A stretch of 64,000 nt of DNA from Novosphingobium fluoreni (GTDB taxonomy: Bacteria > Pseudomonadota > Alphaproteobacteria > Sphingomonadales > Sphingomonadaceae), in assembly GCF_014196615.1 (NCBI RefSeq), contig NZ_JACIDY010000006.1, forward strand, positions 172,139-236,138. Reading direction: 5' to 3'. The notes beneath the pieces were generated by a model, which worked only from the letters and a program-made list of their open reading frames with translations, had not been told where the DNA came from and made no database searches. How positions within the stretch are numbered: the first letter of the stretch is position 1; each line of letters starts with the position of its first letter. Position numbers and translations under genes: made by a program. This document shows positions 25,623 to 33,676 of this stretch, piece by piece.

Positions 25623-26213
25623 GTGAGCAGGGATAGATTTCACGGACGTTTCGAAACGAGCGGCCGCGCGTGCCATTGGCCAGGGTGTGACGACGCCGGA
25701 GAATTCCGCGCGCCTGGGATAAGGCCTTCGGGCTTCGACGGGCCGGGCGACTATCGCTGGTTCTGCCTGGAACACGTGCGCCAGTTCAATGCCGGCTACG
25801 ACTATTTCGACGGCATGAACGCGGAAGAGATTTTCGAAGCGCAATCGCCACTGCACGGGTGGGCATCCACCACGCGCGCGTTCCGCCCCGATGCCGGCGT
25901 GGACCAAGCACCGCGCTGGGCGGACTTTTCCGATCCCCTGGAGGCCATCAGCGCCCGTGCCAGAGCACACGTTCGCGAGCGCCGGCAAAACATGCGTAGC
26001 AACACCAGTCGATTCACGCCTGCCGAAGAGCGAGCCATGGGCGCTCTGGGGTTGGACATGGATGCCGATCGCACCAATCTGCGCAGGCGCTATACCGAAT
26101 TGGTCCGGCGTTTCCATCCCGACCACAACGGCGGCGATCGTTCGCACGAGGGGCGGTTGCAGCAAGTGGTCGACGCGTACCAGTTGCTGAGGAAGGCGAC
26201 GGCCTTCGCCTGA
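25623..26213 (+). CDS. J-domain protein with N-terminal Cys/His motif
   Basis: A 196-residue co-chaperone-like protein with its J domain at the C-terminus (about residues 135-195): ALGLDMDADRTNLRRRYTELVRRFHPDHNGGD contains the HPD tripeptide needed to stimulate Hsp70 ATPase. The N-terminal part contains C17-x4-C22 and, some 25 residues later, C48-LE-H51, a spacing that could bind zinc. The start is a GTG at 25623. In many relatives cobS and cobT follow; here an RcnB-like gene converges instead. Substrate unknown. Confidence 0.85.
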   Translation: MSRDRFHGRFETSGRACHWPGCDDAGEFRAPGIRPSGFDGPGDYRWFCLEHVRQFNAGYDYFDGMNAEEIFEAQSPLHGWASTTRAFRPDAGVDQAPRWADFSDPLEAISARARAHVRERRQNMRSNTSRFTPAEERAMGALGLDMDADRTNLRRRYTELVRRFHPDHNGGDRSHEGRLQQVVDAYQLLRKATAFA

Positions 26214-26220
26214 ATCCGTA

Positions 26221-26252
26221 GAGAGCCCCGGCGCCGTAGCGCCGAGGCTCTC
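26221..26252. terminator. Bidirectional terminator hairpin
   Basis: GAGAGCC (26221-26227) pairs with GGCTCTC (26246-26252), and CGGCGC (26229-26234) pairs with GCGCCG (26239-26244) around a CGTA loop. It lies between the convergent J-domain and RcnB-like genes, with no long T-tract. Confidence 0.6.
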
Positions 26253-26269
26253 ATTCTCATCACGCTGAC

Positions 26270-27319
26270 TTAGTAGAAGAAGTCGTAGATCGCATCGACG
26301 ACTTGGCCTGAATAGACGTCCACCAAAAGGACGTCGTCGTAGTAACGCACCCAGCGATAGGGCCCGTAAACCTCCGGCAAGCGATAGGCGTATGGATCGG
26401 TCAGCCAGTAATTCTGGCTATAGAATACGGAGCCCAGTGACAGCCCAATACCTACGCGGCGATAGCTGTAGTTGCGATAAGGTGCGTAGTAGCTGCCGGT
26501 GCTGAAGACACTCCGATTGCGAGAGCGCCATGCCGACCAGTTATACCGATCGTTGTTGCGCCACGTGCGATCCCATCGCTGATAGTTGCCGCCAGTCCAA
26601 CGGTTGTTGCCGTTGTTGCGCCAGTCACCAGCACCGCGGCCATCCCGGTTGTTTTGCCAGTCGCGGCCATTACGCCAGTCGCCATTATTGCGGGTGTTGC
26701 GCCAATCGCGATTATCGCGCCAACCTTCCCGATCGGTTTGCCAACGACCATCGCGCTGCGCGTCGGTACGCGGCGTGTTGCGCCAGCCCTCACGGTCACG
26801 GCGCCATTCGGGATTGGCCTGCTGGCCCTGGGGGGGACGCGGCTGCATCTGGCGATCACCCTCGATACGCGGTGGCCCGCCACGCCAACCTTCCGGACCG
26901 CGCCGAGCGTCGACGTTGCCCTCCGGCGTGCCGACAGGGCGCTGGGCCTGCTGCCAGTTGCCGTTGCCACGCCAACTACGATTGCCGCCCCAACCTTCAC
27001 GGGCGCCTTGTGGCGGAGCTTGCGGTCGGACCTGATTTTCGGCGCGAGGCTGACCATCGCCGCGCCCGGCCATCCCACCCCACTGTCCGCGAGGAGCGGC
27101 GGGGGGAGCTTGCGATGGGCCAGCCGCTGGGGCTTCGCCACGCGGCTGCCAGCCACCTTGGCCGCGCATGCCACCGCCCCAGCCGCCTTCACGCTGACCC
27201 GCACGTTCACCGCCTCGTTCTTGGGCCGAAGCGGCACCGGGTGCCACGATCATGCTGGCGAGAGCGAGTGCGCTCAAGCTGGCGAGCCGGATCGAACCAG
27301 TTTTCTTATTGTTTTTCAT
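26270..27319 (-). CDS. RcnB-like exported protein with Trp-Arg-Asn repeats
   Basis: A 349-residue periplasmic protein. The signal peptide (to about residue 33, ...APGAASAQ) is followed by a Gly/Pro/Gln-rich stretch and then a long low-complexity region of W-R-D-N units (DREGWRDNRDWRN, NNGDWRNGRDWQNN). The last ~70 residues are the RcnB domain (VGIGLSLGSVFYSQNYWL, RWVRYYDDVLLVDVYSGQVVD). RcnB affects nickel/cobalt homeostasis in E. coli; metal binding here is inference, and the His content is low. ATGs lie at 27325 and 27319, and the second is preceded by GGGAC. A 5-bp hairpin sits in the leader. Confidence 0.8.
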   Translation of the reverse strand: MKNNKKTGSIRLASLSALALASMIVAPGAASAQERGGERAGQREGGWGGGMRGQGGWQPRGEAPAAGPSQAPPAAPRGQWGGMAGRGDGQPRAENQVRPQAPPQGAREGWGGNRSWRGNGNWQQAQRPVGTPEGNVDARRGPEGWRGGPPRIEGDRQMQPRPPQGQQANPEWRRDREGWRNTPRTDAQRDGRWQTDREGWRDNRDWRNTRNNGDWRNGRDWQNNRDGRGAGDWRNNGNNRWTGGNYQRWDRTWRNNDRYNWSAWRSRNRSVFSTGSYYAPYRNYSYRRVGIGLSLGSVFYSQNYWLTDPYAYRLPEVYGPYRWVRYYDDVLLVDVYSGQVVDAIYDFFY

Positions 27320-27327
27320 AACCATCT

Positions 27328-27347
27328 GTCCCGTAAAAAGGGACGGG
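27328..27347 (-). promoter_or_regulatory. Alternative hairpins in the rcnB-like leader
   Basis: GTCCC (27328-27332) can pair with GGGAC (27340-27344), or CCCGT (27330-27334) with ACGGG (27343-27347). The two pairings exclude each other and involve the only purine-rich stretch before the start codon. Regulatory meaning is speculative. Confidence 0.25.
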
Positions 27348-27423
27348 TCGCACGGCGATGACGGCCTGTCCTTATCAGGCTATTTATATATTTCGCGCTG
27401 TCGCGATACTGAACCGAGGTGAT

Positions 27424-27465
27424 GCCTTCCGTTCATCTTTAGCAACGCGCAGCTGAACGGAAGGC
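27424..27465. repeat. 12-bp perfect inverted repeat downstream of ettA
   Basis: GCCTTCCGTTCA (27424-27435) and TGAACGGAAGGC (27454-27465) are perfect complements around an 18-base spacer. It begins eight bases after the ettA stop in its direction of transcription. There is no T-tract, so it is either a long-loop terminator or mRNA 3'-end structure. Confidence 0.55.
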
Positions 27466-27472
27466 GGTCGAC

Positions 27473-29152
27473 TTATCGGGTTAGTTTCTTGTAGGCCAAT
27501 GCGGTTGGACGATCGGCGGCATCGCCAAGGCGGCGGCGCTTGTCTTCTTCGTAAGCTGCGAAGTTTCCTTCGAACCATTCCACGTGGCTGTTGCCCTCGA
27601 ATGCGAGGATATGCGTGGCCAGGCGATCCAGGAAGAAGCGATCGTGGCTGATCACCACGGCGCAGCCCGCGAAATTCTCGATCGCATCTTCCAGCGCCGC
27701 TAGGGTTTCCACGTCGAGGTCGTTGGTCGGCTCGTCGAGCAGGAGGACGTTGCCACCCTCCTTAAGCATCTTGGCCATGTGAACACGGTTGCGCTCACCG
27801 CCGGAGAGCTTGCCGACGTTCTTCTGCTGATCCTGACCCTTGAAGTTGAAGGCGCCGACATAAGCACGTGTCGACATGTCGTGACCATTGACCTTCATAT
27901 AGTCCAACCCGTCGGAGACCTCTTCCCAGACGTTCTTGGCCGGGTCGAGATGATCGCGGCTCTGGTCGACGAAGCCCAGGTGCACGGTGCTGCCGATTTC
28001 CACCGTACCCTCGTCGGGCTGCTCCTTGCCGGTGATCATCTTGAACAGCGTCGACTTGCCCGCGCCGTTCGGACCGATGACGCCGACGATGCCACCGGGA
28101 GGCAGCATGAACGACAGGTTCTCGAACAGTAGCTTGTCGCCATAGGCCTTGGTCAGGCCCTTGGCCTCGATCACCTTGCCGCCAAGACGCTCAGGCACCT
28201 GAATGACGATCTGCGCCTTGCCGGGCTTGCGGTTGTTCTGCGCTTCCTGAAGCTGCTCGAACTTGCGGATACGCGCTTTGGACTTGGTCTGGCGCGCGGC
28301 GGGCGTCTGCCGGATCCACTCCAGCTCTTCCTTGAGCGCCTTGGAACGGCCGCTTTCCTCTCGCTCTTCCTGCGAAAGGCGCTTGGCTTTCTTTTCCAGA
28401 TAGGTCGAGTAGTTGCCTTCGTACGGGAAGTATTTCCCGCGATCGAGCTCGAGGATCCAGCTGACGACGTTGTCCAGGAAGTAGCGATCGTGGGTGATCA
28501 TCAGCACCGCGCCGGCATATTCCTTGAGGTGGTTTTCCAGCCACTCCACCGACTCGGCATCAAGGTGGTTGGTCGGTTCGTCCAGCAACAGGATCGAAGG
28601 CTTCTGGATCAACAGCCGGGTGAGGGCGACACGGCGCTTTTCACCGCCGGACAAACTAGTGACAGGCCAGTCCCCCGGCGGGCAGCGCAGGGCTTCCATC
28701 GCCAGCTCCAACTGACTGTCGAGCGACCAGCCATCGACCGCATCGATCTTTTCCTGCAGCGAGCCCATCTCTTCCATCAGCGCATCGAAGTCCGCGTCTT
28801 CCGGCGGATCGGCCATGATGTTGGAAATCTCGTTAAAGCGATCGACGAGGTCGGCCACGTCGCGCGCGCCATCCTTGACGTTTTCCAGCACGGTCTTGCT
28901 GGCGTCCAGTTCCGGCTCCTGTTCCAGGTAACCGACGGTGATGTTCTCGCCCGCCCAGGCCTCACCCGTGATGTCGGTATCGATGCCCGCCATGATCTTG
29001 ATCAGGGTGGATTTACCGGCGCCGTTGGGACCGACGATGCCGATCTTGGAGCCTTGGTAGAACTGCAAGTTGATGTTCGAAAGCACCGGTTTTTGTGCAC
29101 CGGGGAAGGTCTTGGTCATGCCCTTCATGACGTAGGCGTACTGGGCGGCCAT
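27473..29152 (-). CDS. ettA: Energy-dependent translational throttle protein (ABC-F)
   Basis: A 559-residue ABC-F ATPase with two nucleotide-binding domains and no membrane span. EttA binds the ribosomal E site and gates entry into elongation according to ADP/ATP ratio. Each half has Walker [10 protein letters not shown] and a signature LSGGE ([30 protein letters not shown]) followed by LLLDEPTN. The charged P-site tRNA-interacting linker ([22 protein letters not shown]) lies between them at about 250-320. The ATG at 29152 ([12 protein letters not shown]) with AGAGGA upstream is preferred over the frame opening at 29224. Confidence 0.95.
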   Translation of the reverse strand: MAAQYAYVMKGMTKTFPGAQKPVLSNINLQFYQGSKIGIVGPNGAGKSTLIKIMAGIDTDITGEAWAGENITVGYLEQEPELDASKTVLENVKDGARDVADLVDRFNEISNIMADPPEDADFDALMEEMGSLQEKIDAVDGWSLDSQLELAMEALRCPPGDWPVTSLSGGEKRRVALTRLLIQKPSILLLDEPTNHLDAESVEWLENHLKEYAGAVLMITHDRYFLDNVVSWILELDRGKYFPYEGNYSTYLEKKAKRLSQEEREESGRSKALKEELEWIRQTPAARQTKSKARIRKFEQLQEAQNNRKPGKAQIVIQVPERLGGKVIEAKGLTKAYGDKLLFENLSFMLPPGGIVGVIGPNGAGKSTLFKMITGKEQPDEGTVEIGSTVHLGFVDQSRDHLDPAKNVWEEVSDGLDYMKVNGHDMSTRAYVGAFNFKGQDQQKNVGKLSGGERNRVHMAKMLKEGGNVLLLDEPTNDLDVETLAALEDAIENFAGCAVVISHDRFFLDRLATHILAFEGNSHVEWFEGNFAAYEEDKRRRLGDAADRPTALAYKKLTR

Positions 29153-29310
29153 CAAAAATCCTCTGGGATTTGGCGTGTAGGGGGAGTTGCGGTTTCCCCT
29201 ACAGCCGCGATGCGTCCGCCGCAAGGCTATGCGGTTGAAGGCGTTGCCGCGTACTTGGCCCGAGTGTCCGGTCCGGAAAGATCGTGGCTCGCACCGCGCA
29301 AGCTGGCCAA

Positions 29311-29865
29311 TTATCGGCGTTTCCCCATCTCTGCAGTCCCGTCATCCAGAAGCACGACCGAGCGACTGGAGGCGGAGAAATACTCCAGCATCGCATCGTA
29401 GCCTCGTGGACTTAAACGCACATAGACCCGGCGGGCGTCGCCAGGGTCCGCCTCCCGCATCAAAAGTCCGCTGCGCTCAAGGATCGAAATCCACCGCAGG
29501 GCGGTGGTGGACGGCACGGCCGAGCCGATGCAAGCGCTCGTTACCGAGACGCGGCGGCGCTCCTTGGCGGCGATGAAGAGATCGAGCAGGATATCCCATG
29601 CGGGTTCGCCAAACAGCTCTTCCGTCTGGAATATCTTGGTGCGCCGTCGCCGGTCTTCGTACGTTTGGCGGGCCAACTCCACCCAGACGGGATGATCCTG
29701 CCCCGCCGTTGATGACCCTGCCGCCGAGCCTGCAACCGGAAGTGACGGCGCATCATGCGGCGCCGTCATCTCCAGGTCTTTCGCCATCGCAAGCAGTTCA
29801 TTGGCGATACCGATCAGGCGCATGGCTTTCGCCCTGTTCCGCATGACCTGTTGCGCAATATCCAT
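29311..29865 (-). CDS. MarR-like winged-helix transcriptional regulator
   Basis: A 184-residue protein with a MarR-type winged helix in its second half: a basic patch (YEDRRRRTKIF), WDILLDLFIAAKERRRVSVTSACIGSAVPSTTALRWISILERSGLL, and the wing DPGDARRVYVRLSPRG. The N-terminal ~60 residues contain a helix (NRAKAMRLIGIANELLAMAKDLEM) and a variable Ala/Ser/Pro linker. Many sphingomonads carry several paralogues of this type, but I cannot name a target. It follows the 54-residue gene by 132 bp on the same strand, so the two may be linked. Confidence 0.78.
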   Translation of the reverse strand: MDIAQQVMRNRAKAMRLIGIANELLAMAKDLEMTAPHDAPSLPVAGSAAGSSTAGQDHPVWVELARQTYEDRRRRTKIFQTEELFGEPAWDILLDLFIAAKERRRVSVTSACIGSAVPSTTALRWISILERSGLLMREADPGDARRVYVRLSPRGYDAMLEYFSASSRSVVLLDDGTAEMGKRR

Positions 29866-29997
29866 TCTGTTCCAGCCCCGCTGCCCATTCTGGAATGGCC
29901 TGCCGGCCAGCCTTGCAATCAGGCTGGCGAAAAATGGTCAGGCCGGTCCGGTCTGGAGCGGTGATAGGCTGCAGAATTGGCTAACGTCTTCGAAAGG

Positions 29998-30162
29998 TTA
30001 CTCGGATTCGGAGATGTCACCACCCAAACTGAACTGACGGCGGAGCGTTTGCAGGGCCAGATCGATGTGCGCGGCGGCGACATCAGCGGACAAAGCGTCC
30101 AGCTCATCAATGCAATTGGCGAGGGTGGCGGCGATCTTTTGAACGCGATCTTGGTTCGGCAC
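29998..30162 (-). CDS. Small helical protein of 54 residues
   Basis: Starts at GTG 30162 with AGGAG nine bases upstream, giving (M)PNQDRVQKIAATLANCIDELDALSADVAAAHIDLALQTLRRQF and a short tail. The frame is open further up to 30258, but the upstream residues look non-coding and no start there has a ribosome site. The sequence is predicted to be two amphipathic helices with one Cys, and no signal peptide or membrane segment. Function unknown. It lies upstream of the MarR-like gene, in the same direction, next to an AT-rich gap. Confidence 0.6.
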   Translation of the reverse strand: MPNQDRVQKIAATLANCIDELDALSADVAAAHIDLALQTLRRQFSLGGDISESE

Positions 30163-30258
30163 GTTAATCATCTCCTGCGCGTGAGGATGCATTTCACGCA
30201 GTCCGCCAGGGCGGACCATTTTTTGCTTCGCGACCCGGATTTTTCCGGAGATTTTCAT

Positions 30259-30625
30259 AAGTAGGTTCGCATCCGAATTCGACGCTTATGACGTCGAGAT
30301 GCTTTGTCGCACCTTCGCACGAATTTTGAAACTGCGTTTTTTATGTTTGTTCGAGAAAAATACAGTCTAAAGAGTAGTTTTAATAGGGAATTTGGCCATA
30401 ATCACCGAAACCCTGATGCAAAGATACCTATCGGTTGAATATAGGTCTTGTTGGTCTTGAAGATAATCTCAAAATACGACTTGGTTAAGAAATAGCACTC
30501 GGCTTCGATGAGAAAGAATCCGGCGGCTTCGCTGAAATCGTTCTGGGACAATCGTTTATAGCGCCTAACAGATGCTGATACCCGCGCCTCTATGTTATAT
30601 AGTATCATAGTCTTTGCGCATACAG
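30259..30625. other. AT-rich gap without a convincing gene
   Basis: About 370 bp of visibly lower GC than the rest of the window (many A/T runs such as TTTTTTATG and GTTATATAGTATC). A leftward frame of 68 codons (30402-30608, rich in Phe, Ile and Lys) has no ribosome site and no recognisable features; its composition differs from surrounding genes. It could be the remnant of a transferred element or a regulatory region. No repeats, att-like duplications or transposase pieces are visible. Confidence 0.5.
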
Positions 30626-30657
30626 AAAAGGCGGCAGTGGATCTTCGACATGCCGCC
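30626..30657 (-). terminator. Terminator of the rib operon
   Basis: GGCGGCA (30630-30636) pairs perfectly with TGCCGCC (30651-30657); read leftward, four T residues follow. It lies 53 bases past the ribH stop. Confidence 0.75.
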
Positions 30658-30710
30658 CTTATAAAAACATCGATTTGTGCGGATGCCGATTATCCGCACA
30701 CCCTGCGACG

Positions 30711-31125
30711 TTAACCGCCGAAGCGATCTTTCAGAGACAGAAGGGCGATTGCTGCTTTGGCTGCTTCGCCGCCTTTGTCTTTCTGCGCAGGATCGGCGCG
30801 CACGATGGCCTGCTCTTCGTTTTCTACGGTAAGGATGCCGTTGCCGATGGCGATCCCGTCCATGGTCATCGCCATGATGCCTCGGGCGCTTTCGCCGGCG
30901 ACGATCTCGAAGTGATAGGTCTCACCGCGAATGACGACGCCGATCGCAACGAAACCGTCGTAGTCGCCAGAAGCCTCCGCCAACGCGATCGCACCCGGAA
31001 TTTCCAGGGCGCCAGGCACCGTGATCGTCTCGCTTTGATGCCCCGCCGCCTTGATCGCGGCTCGGGCCCCGGCAATCAGCATATCGTTGAGATGGTCGTA
31101 GAACCGCGCTTCGATGATCAGGAAC

Positions 31126-31133
<8 letters not shown>
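30711..31133 (-). CDS. ribH: 6,7-dimethyl-8-ribityllumazine synthase
   Basis: A 140-residue enzyme condensing 3,4-dihydroxybutanone phosphate with the ribitylamino-pyrimidine, the penultimate step to riboflavin. [34 protein letters not shown] and [23 protein letters not shown] (with the conserved His) are family landmarks. The ATG at 31133 (MAKFLIIE) overlaps the end of the upstream ribB-type gene by eight bases, so it is translationally coupled to the enzyme that supplies one of its two substrates. The terminator at 30626-30657 ends the unit. Confidence 0.95.
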
Positions 31134-32442
<1,309 letters not shown>

Positions 32443-32456
32443 TTCACACCCTTGCA

Positions 32457-32495
32457 TCACATCTTAATGTGAGGGCGGTACTATCACCTCACATT
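32457..32495 (-). promoter_or_regulatory. Candidate operator of three TCACAT half-sites
   Basis: TCACAT (32457-32462), then ATGTGA after four bases (32467-32472), forms a perfect 6-bp palindrome. The second site in its longer form AATGTGAGG (32466-32474) also forms a perfect 9-bp inverted repeat with CCTCACATT (32487-32495). Half-site centres are 10 and 22 bp apart, about one and two helical turns. The array ends 15 bp before the ATG of the HTH-RibB-RibX gene. It may also fold as RNA. Confidence 0.6.
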
Positions 32496-32536
32496 GAAAG
32501 CAATAGTGTCGAAAGTGATGTAATGAAACTAGCGGG

Positions 32537-33586
32537 CTAGCGAGCAACTTCTGCCTTTTGGCGCGTGCGTTCCGCCTGAAGGCGCTTTCGCGTTTCAAGA
32601 ACATCGCGATTGGGGATGCTGCTATCGACCTGATCGGCAAGGACCGCGCCGCGTTCTCCGGCAGGACGAGCAGGCCCGATGGTGGTGTCGATCAACGTCT
32701 GCCGCTCTATCTCCGCATTCAGAAGGGCTCCCAGCAATACGCCATAGGCCGACAGGAACAGCCACATCAGGAAAACGACGATGGCGGACAAGGAACCGTA
32801 AGTGGCGTTATAATCGCTGATATACGCGACATATAGCGAGAAGCCGAAGGAGATCATCAACCACAGCAAAGTGGCAAGAATCGAGCCGGGCGTCAGCCAC
32901 CGCCACTTTGCCGGCCGTCGGTCCGGGCCGTATCGCATGATTAAGGCGAACCCGGCCGTCCCCAGCGCCAGCGCAGCGGCCCAGGTGACCAGCTTGAACA
33001 GAAACTCCGTCGCGCCGCCCAGAAAAACGCTGGTCTGCGTCTGCAACCAAGCAAACAGGCCGCCCGAGATCAGGCCGGTAAGAGCGATAAATACCGCGGC
33101 CAGCGTAAGCCCGGCGGCGCGCAAGGTCAGCTTGAGGAAGCTGCGCGTCTCATGTTCGTCGTTGATGATGTTCAGCGCGCTGATCATCCCGCTGGCGGCG
33201 CGCATCCCGCCGTAGACGGCGAAGAACAATGCGATGACCAGCGCGAAGCCGGTGACTCCGGTGCTGGTATTCACGATCTGGAGCAACTGGTCCTGGATCA
33301 GCTTTGCGACCTCTCCCGGTACCACCTCGACGATGCGGGCCATCTGCATCTGCACGCCAGCGGTATCGCCGACCAGGCCATAGATCATGACGGTCGCCGC
33401 GATCAGTGGCGTCAGCGCCAGAAAGACGAAAAAGGCCAGACCCGCCGCCAGAAGGCCTACCTCATGAAAGCCTATCATGACGTAGACCCGCTTGATAACT
33501 TGTATCCAGGCCTTGCGGGGCATCGACCAGGGAGAGAGTGCGTCCGAGCCGGGGTGCCCACCCGCGTCAACCGTACCGTCGCTCAC
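32537..33586 (-). CDS. YihY/BrkB family inner-membrane protein
   Basis: A 349-residue protein of the YihY (formerly RNase BN) family; the name 'ribonuclease' is historical, and the role is unknown. Six hydrophobic segments are visible, with the family segments GLAFFVFLALTPLIAATVMIYGLVG near residue 45 and SYNATYGSLSAIVVFLMWLFLSAYGVLLGALLNAE-like sequence (SDYNATYGS...) near 265-300. The charged C-terminal tail is cytoplasmic. The start is GTG 33586 with AGGAGG seven bases upstream. It is divergent from tamA, and the rib genes follow on the same strand. Confidence 0.88.
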   Translation of the reverse strand: MSDGTVDAGGHPGSDALSPWSMPRKAWIQVIKRVYVMIGFHEVGLLAAGLAFFVFLALTPLIAATVMIYGLVGDTAGVQMQMARIVEVVPGEVAKLIQDQLLQIVNTSTGVTGFALVIALFFAVYGGMRAASGMISALNIINDEHETRSFLKLTLRAAGLTLAAVFIALTGLISGGLFAWLQTQTSVFLGGATEFLFKLVTWAAALALGTAGFALIMRYGPDRRPAKWRWLTPGSILATLLWLMISFGFSLYVAYISDYNATYGSLSAIVVFLMWLFLSAYGVLLGALLNAEIERQTLIDTTIGPARPAGERGAVLADQVDSSIPNRDVLETRKRLQAERTRQKAEVAR

Positions 33587-33676
33587 TCAGTTTCCTCCTG
33601 CATCATGGAACTTTGGGTCTTTTCATGCTATTAAGCCGCTGGCGCTGCTGGTGGAGGCCGCGTCCATGAATGGGGG

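Noticed and set aside
30402..30608. 68-codon leftward frame in the AT-rich gap
   Set aside because: No ribosome site, no features, and AT-rich composition makes such open frames likely by chance; reported only as part of the gap.
32443..32536. FMN riboswitch upstream of the ribB-type gene
   Set aside because: The gap is under 100 bases and lacks the conserved RFN element sequence; the repeats present look like protein-binding half-sites instead.
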